DNA of 64,000 nucleotides from Plazaster borealis (taxonomy: Eukaryota > Echinodermata > Asteroidea > Forcipulatida > Labidiasteridae): NCBI GenBank assembly GCA_021014325.1, contig CM037464.1, forward strand, positions 1,193,001 through 1,257,000. Direction: 5' to 3'. Position numbers and translations under genes: made by a program. Below, piece by piece: positions 12,501-28,754 of the stretch. Below the pieces are notes generated by a model. It saw only the letters and a list, made by a program, of their open reading frames with translations, searched no databases and was not told the origin of the DNA. The first letter of the stretch is position 1. Each line of letters opens with the position of its first letter.

Positions 12501-15236
12501 TGCAAGACATTCCCTGGAGAAAGCGCCCTCATGCGGTCACAAATATGGTCCATTTGATCTGTGGCATAACACTCTTGTCAAGTGGTACTTCTATAATTGT
12601 TCATAACTCATTTTTTGTAAATGATCTAAAAAGCGGATTTGTCGTGAAATTTCCCCATCCAATAGAGTAAGGACGGCATGGCCAACTTCACATTCAACCC
12701 ACCAGTATCGCAGAAGAAATCAACCGACCACCGGCGTGTGGTGGCGCTGTACGATTACACCTCCCAACGATCAGACGAGCTGAACCTTCGCCAGGGTGAC
12801 TGGATAGTGGTTCTTCATGAAGACAACGAGAATTGGTGGATGGGACAGTTGGAGAACGGACAACAGGGTTACTTTCCGGCCAACTACGTCACTGAAGAAC
12901 GTAAGGGTGTAGTAGGGAGGTGGAACGAGTAAATGCTAGGCTAGGTTTGCTCTGGAAAATTAGTGCATCACAAAAGTAAATTTGACCTTGGAGGCTTTGT
13001 GGCGTGTTGTGGCCAAGTGGTGTTTCTGATCAGCAGAGTGTGGGTTTGAGTCCCAGTCGTGGCACTTGTGTCCCTGAGCAAGATATTTTACCATAATTGC
13101 TTTGTCCTTCAGATGGGACATTAAGCCTTAGGTCCTGTGTACTAGCATTGGTAGTGCATGTAAAAGAACCCAGAACACTTCGAGGAAGAGTAGGGGTTAA
13201 CCCCAGTGTTTCTGGTTCACATAGCAAGCACCCTTGTTCACAGGTTTCCTCAGGCTTGTGAGCTACAGTGATAAAGTTCACTTATGAGGCATCCTTGGTT
13301 TCATTACCAGAAATATATAATAATGATAATAATAACTAAAAGGTAGGGTAATAGATTGTTTTTTGTCAACGTAATGCTGATAGGCAACATTATAAAAAAA
13401 GGTACAGTAAAAGTCACATGTGAAAGTTTCAGCTGAATACTGGGTCTGCTTCCTGAGAAAATGGAAAAAAAAAACCTCACAGTAGAATCCTTTCTTAAAA
13501 TAGTTTATACTATCACTATAAACATCTGCAGTGCTTCTCACCAAGTAAGTTTTTATTGTCTTGCATTTTGGGAGTAGTTAATAGCAATCTATGAGCCTAC
13601 CTTTAAAGTCAAGTCACAACTCAATTGAGAATTTATCCATTCACATTAAATTTTCTCAAGTAAGATCAAGTTACTGTTTTATTTTTCCTAAATCTTTGAG
13701 AAAAACTTCTGCTGACGTTTGGTATCAGAAAAAAAAGTTGTTTTATAATCACTGGAATTATTATCAGTTGAGTAACTTGGAAAGGCAAAAGTTGTATTAT
13801 TCACTTGAAATTTTTATTTAGATCTTCAAGAGGAAACACTGGACTACCAGGAGGAGCGAGGAAGTTACTCTGAGATGAAGAGTGAGGAGGGAGTAGATGA
13901 GATGGATGGTGACGCCACACCACGAAGGAAGACCAAGACGAAATCCAAGAAAGGAAAGAAGGTGAGTCAGATAAAGACCCTCGTTGTCCTCCTGTCAGTG
14001 TAAAAAGGTTGCACTCTGGAAGTAGCATTTATAGACACAACGTGCTCCTTCCATGGAAAAATCCTACAACTCCCTCGCCCCCCAAAAATTATTAGTTCTT
14101 TAAAGAGATATCTTTAAGTTCTGATTGTATAAAGTGTATCTGCAGCAATTTTACCCACACTGCTGAGTCCAAGGTTAATTGGTTGTCATGGTTACTTACT
14201 CCCTAGATGACAGCAGTAGTGAGTAGAAGTGGTGAACTGAAGATCTTGTCTGCACCGGAGGATAGTGATTTGGATCTGACCCCAGCCACAAGGTCAGTCA
14301 GATATGTTTCATGTCATTGAGAGTTAAGTCAAGTTATCGTGGAGTAAAAGCTAAGGAGTGGCTGATCATCAGCTACTGGTGAAGACAATCATCCGATTCG
14401 TTGTTTGGTGTTTTGGGGTTTTTTTCATAGACAGTTATTTTGTATAATCTGTCCCATAAAGAATGGTTTCTTCATTCAACATTAATTCCTTTTGTATTCT
14501 CCATACTATAAATCCAGGTCTTATTTTTTTATTAATAATAATTTTTATTAAAAACTACGTTAATTAAATTTCAAGATGTTTTGGGACTTGTTGAAACAGT
14601 GCTGCATGTTAATGGCCAAGAACCGAACAGAGTATTGTTTTAAAAGTGTTTAATCATTTTGTTTGGAGATTAAATATTTCTTCTCATTTCAATAATTATT
14701 TATTATATTCTTGTTAATATTTCTTCTTATTTCAATAATTATTTATTATATTCTTGTTAATATTTCTTCTTATGTCAGTAACTATTTATTATATTCTTGT
14801 TAATATTTCTTCTTATGTCAGTAATTATTTATTATATTCTTGTTACTTTTGATTTAGCCAAAGGAAAAAGAAGAGGAAACCTTTGGCGAGGGAGCTTGCT
14901 CTCGACATGAGTGAGAACACCGATGATGCAGACACGCCCCGTCGTCGACGATCAAGAACAAGGTCAAACAGTGCTCAACGAAAACTGCCCTCTACTGTTA
15001 ATGGGTCAGATGTAGGGATCCCACCGAAGCCTCGTAAGAAACGATCAAAGAGTGCTGAGGATTTGCTTTCTAATGATGACACTTTGGGGAGTTCTAGATC
15101 AGTTCCACGCCTTGCCAAGACGTCATCGAGGGAAAGACTTTTAGACCAAGAGGAGGCGGTAGAAGGGAGATCACCGCAGGAAAAGAAAGGAGGAAAGAGG
15201 AAGCAGAAGACTAATCATAGTGAGAGAACGGTCTAG
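598..15236 (+). CDS. AHI1: Jouberin (AHI1), 3' sixteen exons, 5' partial
   Basis: Known role: AHI1 is a scaffold at the ciliary basal body and transition zone, mutated in Joubert syndrome. Coding exons: 598-726, 1354-1408, 2080-2364, 2734-2875, 3232-3379, 3711-3844, 4473-4613, 5297-5487, 7211-7231, 7985-8140, 9366-9446, 11679-11807, 12666-12900, 13822-13961, 14207-14292, 14858-15236 (stop TAG 15234). All have GT/AG borders and the phases join into one frame of 816 residues after a partial first codon. Residues 1-344 are WD40 repeats, starting at the [12 protein letters not shown] segment that aligns with human RLPGQACRIPNK. Residues 345-408 are charged and probably helical, followed by a Q/P/T-rich linker to about 540. 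An SH3 domain follows at about 560-612, with ALYDY, the WW pair in ENWWMG, and GYFPANYV. The tail is basic and serine-rich. The N-terminal exons lie upstream of the window. The 21-nt exon at 7211 is the least certain. Confidence 0.93.
1093..1125 (-). repeat. Hairpin motif with ribozyme-like core (Penelope-like end)
   Basis: Read on the minus strand: CTGACGAT, a perfect 6-bp hairpin GACTAG/CTAGTC with a 6-base loop, then GAAATG. The CTGANGA...GAAA layout resembles one side of a hammerhead core, but one extra base separates CTGACGA from the stem. The same motif recurs at about 38292-38328 and 49817-49853. Such boxes are typical of Penelope-like and related retroelement ends. Confidence 0.4.
1471..1562 (+). 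repeat. Single arm of the histone-3'-end-like fold-back repeat
   Basis: Begins gaagtaactataa, then agtaaacttgcgggtacaac and aatctcttctatgggagtg, matching the left arm at 38206. It is truncated after the reverse of the stem-loop side and runs into a LINE remnant. Confidence 0.65.
1655..1880 (+). mobile_element. LINE reverse-transcriptase C-terminal remnant
   Basis: Frame-shifted translation gives [32 protein letters not shown] and [15 protein letters not shown]. This is the familiar end of CR1/L2/Rex-type LINE polymerases (P-YL--LL--Y-P---LRS..., LWN-LP). It sits in an AHI1 intron and is broken by frameshifts. Confidence 0.65.
2404..2611 (+). repeat. Half of a TTAA fold-back element
   Basis: Matches the left half of the complete element at 4053 (ttaagggattgtatacgttt, ggtaattggaacccactgt). 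The right half is missing. Confidence 0.65.
2975..3176. repeat. Head-to-head SINE group A 3' fragments
   Basis: Forward SINE 3' end (ggtgtttctggttcacacag to ttcattaccagaaataata) is preceded by an inverted piece of the same body (gcctgaggaaac ... gtgaaccagaaac), making a palindrome in an AHI1 intron. Confidence 0.65.
4053..4442. mobile_element. MITE with TTAA ends (family 1)
   Basis: Left end ttaaagggattgtattcgtt and right end aaacgtatacagaccctttaa (inverted), with TTAA at both limits, as expected for piggyBac-type target choice. No coding capacity. Confidence 0.75.
4725..4954 (+). repeat. 115-bp tandem duplication, two copies
   Basis: Two near-identical 115-base units, each holding the inverse of a tRNA-like A-box (ctaccaactgagctatctag) and the string acaagctgcaacttggtgtc. 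It lies in the AHI1 intron before exon 5297. Confidence 0.8.
5522..5897. mobile_element. Fold-back MITE (ataagccatttgcgagttag ends)
   Basis: The left end aataagccatttgcgagtta returns inverted at the right end (taactcgcaaatggctcatt). Inner arms around gaattcctcagacta also pair. A second copy is at 36743. Confidence 0.75.
5898..7210. other. AHI1 intron stretch with no recognised feature
   Basis: AT-rich sequence between the MITE and the 21-nt exon. ORFs here are short and show no recognisable domains. I see nothing convincing. Confidence 0.5.
8300..8400 (+). repeat. tRNA-Tyr-like SINE (group C)
   Basis: The head reads gctagatagctcagttggta, a loop with a GTA anticodon, then a B-box ggttcaagtccc. 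The acceptor stem is imperfect and the tail ctttgtttaacccc is shared with the copy at 57767. It is therefore a SINE head, not a working tRNA gene. Confidence 0.65.
8727..9102. mobile_element. MITE with cagtggtgtaacc ends, with a nested second MITE
   Basis: The left end cagtggtgtaaccagc pairs with the right end ggttacaccgctg. Inside, 8828-9025 is another fold-back with cagagctgccaac / gttggcagctctg ends. Confidence 0.7.
9335..9352 (+). repeat. (GT)n microsatellite beside an AHI1 acceptor
   Basis: A gtgtgtgtgtgtgtgt run ends about 14 bases before the exon at 9366, so it forms part of the acceptor's upstream tract. Confidence 0.8.
9577..10324. mobile_element. Terminal inverted repeat element (ggccgt ends)
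   Basis: Left ggccgtatccgaattggcag; the right end is its inverse (ccgccaattcagccacggcc) and carries three direct copies of ccctagccgtagccgtt. About 750 bases, no protein. Related fragments are at 41186 and 58165. Confidence 0.65.
11426..11616. mobile_element. MITE with cagagctgccaac ends
   Basis: Starts cagagctgccaacctccctg and ends gttggcagctccg. Same family as the nested element at 8828. Confidence 0.7.
11916..12178 (+). repeat. tRNA-derived SINE (group D)
   Basis: A-box ttggcgtagtgg and B-box ggttcaaatccc, then a body with ctgattgcaagggttttccc, ctcccacatctaaaactgaa and gagaatccttggcttcaca. Partial copies at 47292 and 58186. Confidence 0.7.
13001..13338 (+). repeat. tRNA-derived SINE (group A), nearly full length
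   Basis: A-box-like ggccaagtgg, B-box gggtttgagtccc, body cacttgtgtccctgagcaag, then cccagtgtttctggttcac and a tail ttcattaccagaaatatata ending in ATA/ATG repeats. It sits in the AHI1 intron after the SH3 exon. Confidence 0.75.
14675..14845 (+). repeat. 43-bp minisatellite, four copies
   Basis: Unit beginning tatttcttcttatttcaata and ending ttatattcttgttaa. Four tandem copies run up to 12 bases before the last AHI1 exon, so the array supplies the acceptor's upstream sequence. Confidence 0.85.
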
Positions 15237-15607
15237 TCCAATTAAACGTCTTCAAGAAAAGAGAAGTTTTGTGAATTTGTCAAGGGCAGTCACCATCTAG
15301 CATGTCAATGGAAAGAGGACAGGAGGAGTGAAAGCAGATCATCGAAGGAAAAGAAAAGAGGGGATGTCGTATTTTCTGTCCAATTGAACGTCTTCAAGAG
15401 GTGTAGAGGAGAGTGCAGTGTCAGTTTGTCAAGTTATACATCTCACCAAGACAAGCTCGGTAAATTGCTTTGTCTTAGACTATGAGGAGAGGAACAGAAT
15501 TCGTCCAACAAAAAGAAAATGGAAGACCAACTACCTGTACAACAAGAGAGATGTCTAGGTTTTTTTCCACCAAAATTTACTTTTTATTAAGGAGAATGCC
15601 AATAAAA

Positions 15608-15695
15608 TGCCAGATAGCTCAGTTGGTAGACACCAGCAGGTTAATTCAAATCGTTGGTTCAAATCCTGCTCTTGTCAATTTTTCTCTGTATGAAA
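15608..15695 (+). repeat. tRNA-like SINE fragment (group C)
   Basis: gccagatagctcagttggta with B-box ggttcaaatcctg and tail gtcaatttttctctgt, related to 8300. Too diverged for a working tRNA. Confidence 0.6.
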
Positions 15696-15711
15696 CGTTT
15701 CTCGTGCTGTG

Positions 15712-15898
15712 TATTCCAATCACGGATTATTCTTCCTGCCCGGACATAACCACTCCAGATTTTCAGCAATATCTCAAAAACGCTACCACTTTTTGAAATT
15801 AAATTTTCACTGATTAGTTTTATGGTTTATCTACATTTATATAGGGTTAAAACAATCAAACGGTTCCAAAAACCAAAGGCATACTTTGCCTTTAAGGG
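15712..15898 (-). repeat. Fragment of TTAA MITE family 1
   Basis: Inverse of the left part of the element at 4053 (ttttcagcaatatctcaaaa, attagttttatggtttat), ending tttaagggg. Confidence 0.55.
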
Positions 15899-16457
15899 GA
15901 TGCGTCTTTTTATTTCAAATATCAAATATTACTTTGTAATGAATAGAGTTAAAACTTTCCAACAGCCACTGGAATACATTTGAGTATTAAAGAGGTTACC
16001 ACCAAAAACTTGTGATTAATGCAGTGTAAATATTGTACAAAATATTTTAAAAGATCATGTACTTTTTATTTATTGGATTGTTTTCATCGTTAAACTTATT
16101 TTAATTTAATGAAATTGCATTCACTGTAGGGTTGTGGATGAAGATACTGCGAGTGCCAGCTTGTAGATTTGAGGCATATCTTTGTTTTATAGACATTTTG
16201 GGTGTCTTGCCTTTTCTTAGACTTGCCCAAGTTTGCAGCAAAAGTTGTTTGTCACTAACGTGTTTAAATTTTTAGTTTTGCTTTACTCAACAAAGTTTAA
16301 TTTGTCCACACCAATCTTTACACCAAGTACATGTAGACACACACAACCACTCCCTCAAACCCACCTAGTTAATTCTATAAACAACAGGTGTTTATAATAT
16401 AAAAATTTCCATGTTCCTGTATTGAAATTATATTTGAAGAATCTACTTCGAACCCAT

Positions 16458-16560
16458 TGCATAGGTGGCTAGGCTAGCACTGGCATCTCACCACTGTGGC
16501 CCTGGTTCGATTGCCGGCTAAGGCCATATGTGAGTAGAGGTGCGTTGGTTCTCTCCTTGT
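16458..16560 (+). repeat. tRNA-derived SINE fragment
   Basis: Has a B-box ggttcgattgccgg and a following ttggttctctccttgtgcc body. The group assignment is uncertain. Confidence 0.45.
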
Positions 16561-16653
16561 GCCACTTTGCATCTCTGGCTGTGCTTCATGGTCAAAATGG
16601 ATCTATGTGGCTGGCTGCCTAAGGTGCCCCGGCACGACTGTGGCTCGAACATG

Positions 16654-16916
16654 GTATACACCAATCCTTCACCGATCTTGAACTCTTGGTGGCAGCAGAC
16701 AAACTGCGGTGGTACTGCGGTGGTACGACCTTGCCACTTATGTAACTATTATTTATAAACAACCATTATTTACATATAACCCTTTATAAATTAACAAGTG
16801 CAGCCCAGCCCTTAAGCTCATCGATAGGCAGCACAGTACCACCCAGGTACCACCGCAGTAATGGAGGCGTTTCTGCTGCCACCAAGAGTTCAAGATCGGC
16901 GAAGGATTGGTGTATA
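16654..16916. mobile_element. Fold-back element
   Basis: tatacaccaatccttcaccg and cttgaactcttggtggcagc return inverted at 16880-16916, with ggtaccaccgcagt opposite actgcggtggtac inside. Confidence 0.75.
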
Positions 16917-17885
16917 GCCGCGTCCTTCGCAATTCAGCTTTTCATCTGCTAGTAAGGATGATCAGCCTTCCAAATGATGTCACATGGTCAATAAGGTCAA
17001 AGGATGACCCCTCATTGGCTGAGTGGTAGTTGTGCGTGGCGCGCACACCGTGCACAATTCTGTTTTTGTATTCAGTATTGGTTCTGATGGCATTGGTACA
17101 CTATCTACTTAGTACTATGTACAGAGTATCTTAATTAAAAACACAATTTGTTGTGCTATATTTTTTGTCAAGTAGAAACTTTTATTATATACACCATGAA
17201 CAATTTTATACACATTTTTAAACTTTGTTAAGACATTAATTATTGCAGTGTGCTACTTTAAAGTCAAAGGTAAGATGTTGCAAAGTTGTTTTGTTTTTTT
17301 TATACAAATCTAGCCTTTAATAAATGCTTATAAATAAAATAACCAACCAAATATGCCTCCCAAGTAAGAATCACTTGATAAATTCTGCATTAGGTATACA
17401 CATTTGCATGTCTGGAGAAAATAAATTCTGTTAGAGGAAGTTTCTGAATTTTAAAAAGTCACAATTTTTTATCAAGGCACTTTATTAGCTGCTTTCAAAG
17501 CTCTATTATTTTATTTACTTTCCTTACATCGGCAAATGTACAAAGTGATACCAACAAGGATTGCTTTATTTGGTTTTACCCAAACACCAAATAAAAACCA
17601 AACAATATTCTTTATCCCCAGTGCAAATTTAACATCTATTTAAAAGGATTGCTTTATTAATTTACCACAGAGTAATTTTATGTAGAATATACCGAATTCT
17701 CCAGAAGACGACCAGAGCATGCTGGTGAAAACGTCAAATACAAAACAGCTCATCCCAGAGCCATAATTACTCCCAAAATGCATTGTCACAAGGTGTTACT
17801 GCAAGTTTATCGTTATTAATATACTACATTGTTGTGGTTACAGACAAGACACTTCAATGTGGAATTTTAGATACACAGTACGTGT

Positions 17886-18070
17886 GTGTAACAGACCTTT
17901 ATCGTGGTGCGGCCATCTTGATTTCCTCCCATTCAACTCAATGTAATCAAAGCGAGGCTAAAAGGAAAAATAGTCTGGTTCCTTTTTGTACAATGAATAT
18001 TAGCATCCATTAATGTTAAAGGATACAGGGAACACGACCAAGGTGGTGGCAGCATGATAAAGGTCTATTA
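17886..18070. mobile_element. MITE with taatagacctttatc-type ends
   Basis: taacagacctttatcgtggt at the left and catgataaaggtctatta at the right. A sister copy at 34254 shares the gaggctgggaggaaaatagt-like core. Confidence 0.7.
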
Positions 18071-18510
18071 CCAGTACGTGAACTTTAAACAGTTGCATTA
18101 TTTGACACACACAAATAATGCTCGCTTTCACCGAACATGGATGTCGTTTTGATTGGGTACTTCCATTAATTGCGTTATCGTTCTCTATAGAGCCTTCTCA
18201 ATGATGTCACATTTCTATAGCAACGCAGGAGGTCTGCTATGCTTGAGTGCTATGCACAACTGTGTAGGATACATGTCATCCAGTGTTGCGTTTCGTAGCA
18301 TTATGTTTCAGCGGTTCTAGTGATGTGCACGTGTTAGTACTCCACCAAGGGGAGCGATAAAATAGTGAGATCATCTGAGAAAGGTCTATAGTGAGGAATT
18401 CTTTAGTTATTTCTAGTGCGTAACATGTGAAATACAGGCATTATTCTAATGTTATTACTTGTTCCCTTACAATGAAAAGTAGGTGCATATGGAAATAGTT
18501 ACAAAGTAGG

Positions 18511-18807
18511 GCCTATAGACCCATTGCACAACGCGCAGCGTACTCACATGCGCCTATCCTGGGTGTCATTTTGGGTGTCAAAATCGTATACAAACATGCA
18601 CAAAAGAGAGTTTTGACACCCAAAATGACGCGCATTGTTCGGGGGCGCGTTCGGGGTCTATAGAAATCAATAGGTCCCCCTTGCATAATGCGAAACGCTA
18701 CAGATACGCTGAGGTCACGCGCACGTTTTTACGCACAGAGAACAGCTATCGTCCAATGATCCGCCTCCTTTTTGAGAGTGTGACGTCATATGCAATGGGT
18801 CTATAGG
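18511..18807. mobile_element. MITE with cctatagacccattgca ends
   Basis: cctatagacccattgcac at the left and tgcaatgggtctatagg at the right, a 17-bp terminal inverted repeat. Inside, tgacacccaaaatgac pairs with its inverse. Confidence 0.75.
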
Positions 18808-18990
18808 AAAACAGGGTCTTCACTATTACAGGGGATGATCCATGAAGTGTCTTCATTCAGATTATCTTTGACTACTGTGCAAGTTGTGTGCTTTTTCTCT
18901 AGAGATTTCTACATTGTACATGTGCGTAGTCTTGCAAAGCTATACAGAGCCTAATATCATAGTGCTGCTCACCATGGAATTAGGCTCACA

Positions 18991-19133
18991 GAATAGACTG
19001 CAAGTCTCAAGGGTATTCGAACATTGGGAATTGTTAAAGTGCATGATTTTGTTTCCTTCACGCGTTAAAGCAATGTACGAAAGTGGTCCCAAAAATGTTG
19101 GAATACGCGCAAGACTTGCACAGTCTATTTTGT
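18991..19133. mobile_element. Short fold-back, same family as 58955
   Basis: aatagactgcaagtctcaag and cgcaagacttgcacagtctatt form the inverted ends. Confidence 0.65.
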
Positions 19134-19876
19134 AATTTACAGGGCGCCATAAACACAAAACTTTTGTCAGAAGTGCCATGAAAATGAGTCGCGTAAACAC
19201 GAGGTACTGGTACACTTCTTTTGTGTTTACTTGTATTTATTAATCTGTTTTGTATTTTGTTTCCGCTGCTTACAGACTGTTGTCATGTTTTCATTTATCT
19301 GTAACTAATTTACTTTTCTGGTCATTTAATTCAATGTACTAGGTACTTAATTTTAGTAGATCTGAAAAAACGGTTATTTTTTATTTAACCAATGTAAGAT
19401 TAAGGTCACATTGTTGTTTTAATTTCATTGTTAGATTTATGAAAAAAGTACTAAATACAACAATTTTCTGAAGTTTAGAAAAAGATACACATAGAATAAA
19501 ATCTGCTGAATGAAAGTTTAATTTCAAGCAATTCAATGTGGCGGTTTGACCAGCAAAATATATCCAACAACACAAATGAGCAGAAAAAAAGCCTGCCTTA
19601 TTTTAGATGTACTCTGTATAAAAAAAACAATCTTTAATTAAAAACACAGAATACAAACCCTGCAAACAAAGGGAAATGTTGAGAATTCTGAATCTTGGAC
19701 GACTTCTGTGTTAATACTCCAACAGCTTTTTTTGTCCAATATTGAATAAGAAACTAAAATGATCAAACGCTATCCCTGACCAAATGACTGAATCTTCCTG
19801 TTGTAGTACAGAATTCCACAGAATGTGCGACATTAAATATTTTGACTGACAATACTGTGGAAACATGTACACTTGG

Positions 19877-20040
19877 TCCTGATGCTTCGTTTTTTAAAGG
19901 GCAAGGGCACCAAGGCGTTTTCTCCTTGGTAAAGGGCACCTCTATGAGGAAATTGTCAATTTCTATTGGAACATTTCAAGGGGCACCAAGGCACTGACAT
20001 GGGGCAATGGAGGCAGTTGCCTCTGAAGTATCAGGCCTGT
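19877..20040. mobile_element. MITE with cctgatgcttc ends
   Basis: cctgatgcttcg at the left and gaagtatcaggcctg at the right, with internal ggcaccaaggc strings. Full relative at 26497, partial relatives at 25778 and about 36400. Confidence 0.65.
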
Positions 20041-20062
20041 GTCCTAGGGAAATCTGTCCCCC

Positions 20063-20167
20063 GGAGATTCTGTCCCGCATATTGGAAATTAACATAGGCT
20101 GAAGGAGGTTGATTCAAAAGAGGGCGCTATCAGTACACTATTCGCCGTACGGGGGGACAGAATCTCC
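20063..20167. mobile_element. Small fold-back (ggagattctgtccc ends)
   Basis: ggagattctgtcccgc and gggacagaatctcc are inverted ends about 100 bases apart. Confidence 0.6.
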
Positions 20168-20600
20168 TGCCACAATGCACACTAGTTGTAGGGCTTCAAA
20201 TACACATGTTGTGAAGATCAACAAAAGCACTGTAGAGAACAGACGATTGTGCCCACTTTGTTGTCCTGAGCACACGACAAAAACTTGTTTTAGTTGAACT
20301 CATGGTCGACATCAAATAAGCTACCGGACGGAGGACACTCATTTCAGTTTCATCTTTTGATTTCGGAATATCTGACTGATAAACGTTGTTCATTCTAGTG
20401 CATAATCATGCTCTTGAATAAAAACTGCGTCACGATTAAGATTTTGGTATTTGCAAAACATCAGATACACCATTTTCGGGTTTTTTTGCGAAAGTCCACA
20501 ATCCCGTTGATAAGCAGCTCAAACAGCACATGGTATTGGCGATACAAATCTCAATCCAAACCAACCATAGAAGGCATTCCTTCAAGAGGGTTCAGAAGGT

Positions 20601-27236
<6,636 letters not shown>

Positions 27237-28754
27237 GATGTCAAACTGGTTCACTCTGGTCCAATCTTGTTGAAACCGGTTTCCATGTGATAAGTCGCAT
27301 CTGGTTCATCTACGCTGGGTTGTTTTAATTTATTTCAAAATGCAGACTTTCTTTGGCAATGAGCATAAAGCTGTTCGGAGATGACAACTGGATCTCAGTC
27401 AAAGTTTCTCATTCTGGCAGTTTTTGTAGGACTCTTCCTAAAATCAATCAAAATACTGGAAGGAAAAAAGACAACAAATATTTAAAGGTCTTCAAGACTG
27501 TTTTGCTGGAGCATGGGATACAAATTTAGATCCTGCATCTGTCTGCTAGATTTCCCATTCATTGGAGAAAGAAAGATCTTAACTGAACAGTGCAATATTA
27601 TTTATGCCGACAATAGCCAACATCTTCATGTACCGAAAACCTCTCAGTTCTAAAAACATACCAACATGAAACGAGTTGTTCTGTAAGTTTTAAAAGCCGT
27701 CGGTAGATCCATGGAGGTAGATCTATATTAGATGTCGGCTTAAACAGCAAGGACCCTAATGTGTCTATGATAAAGTGTGTTTTGGGGCAATTGTTCTTTA
27801 GTATAACCTTTTTGTGTTCACTTATAATAAATCATAAACAAATGAAAAGAATGTTTGTGTGTTTTGGGGCAATTTTTCTTTCGTATAACTTTTTTGTTTT
27901 CACTTATAATAAATCATAAACAAATGAAAAGAATGTTTGTGTTTTCATAAATTTTGTTTTACAATTACACTTAAATCTAGCTGCCTGATGACTATAAAAT
28001 AGGCTTTAACGCTGTTTTCGTGCTGTGCAAGATTATTCCATGGCGGAATCTCCGGTAAAACAAAACACATTGATGGTTAAATACCCAAAGCTATGTTTTA
28101 TTGCTGCTTTCCTAGTTTTCTCCAATTCAATTCAAAGTCAAACATTTCGATTGCTCATTCCCAATTCAATTAATATTATTATTTTAAACGCAATATGATT
28201 ATTGTTTACCACTACATAAAATCAGCAAAAATTGTCATTCTATTTCATGATTTATAAATCTGTCGATTTCAGCTTACCTTTTAAAACTAATTACTTCAAC
28301 ACGTTCAGCTAATACAAATAATCATAAGATCAAATCAAGCTCAACTATTTCACGAATAGCTTTGTGATCATGGTTCATTTTCCACACTGCTCCCGGTTGA
28401 TTTAAATACACTTTACGTGTCTGTTGACCGGATACCAGGAGAGCTGCTGCCCATTCAGTCACGTGATATATGTAAACGTTGCTACGGAAATGAGTTATCT
28501 TCAGAAACTTTAGTATTAAATTATACTTGTTAAATAAATGCATTTTTAATAATTTTTGACACCTCTTTAGTAAACTAGTTAACTCCAAAACTGTTTTAAT
28601 TAATTGATTTAGATAACACTGAGAAAATTAAAACTTTATAAAACGCTGAAAGAGGAGGACGGACGTTTTAGCTGGTAAACCCTCAGTAAACTACATTATT
28701 GCCTTTACAAAATATTATTTACGGCATACCAGTGATGTAATCGTGGCGAGCAAG
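27237..28754. promoter_or_regulatory. Divergent PPP1R42 / PREB promoter region
   Basis: The two start codons face away from each other across 1.5 kb. It must hold both promoters and 5' UTRs, unless a leader exon lies elsewhere. It contains an 82-bp tandem duplication at 27777-27940 and no recognised core element. Confidence 0.55.
27777..27940 (+). repeat. 82-bp tandem duplication
   Basis: Two copies of a unit with gttttggggcaatt, cttataataaatcataaac and aatgaaaagaatgtttgtg, differing by a few bases. Confidence 0.8.

Larger units (their letters stand above)
15237..20600. other. AHI1 / PPP1R42 tail-to-tail intergenic region
   Basis: Contains the 3' UTRs of both genes and repeats (listed separately). 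A possible AHI1 poly(A) signal AATAAA is at 15601, just before a SINE. No other gene was recognised. Confidence 0.6.

Noticed and set aside
15608..15680. Functional tRNA gene
   Set aside because: Head and B-box are tRNA-like but the stems are broken and the SINE tail follows.
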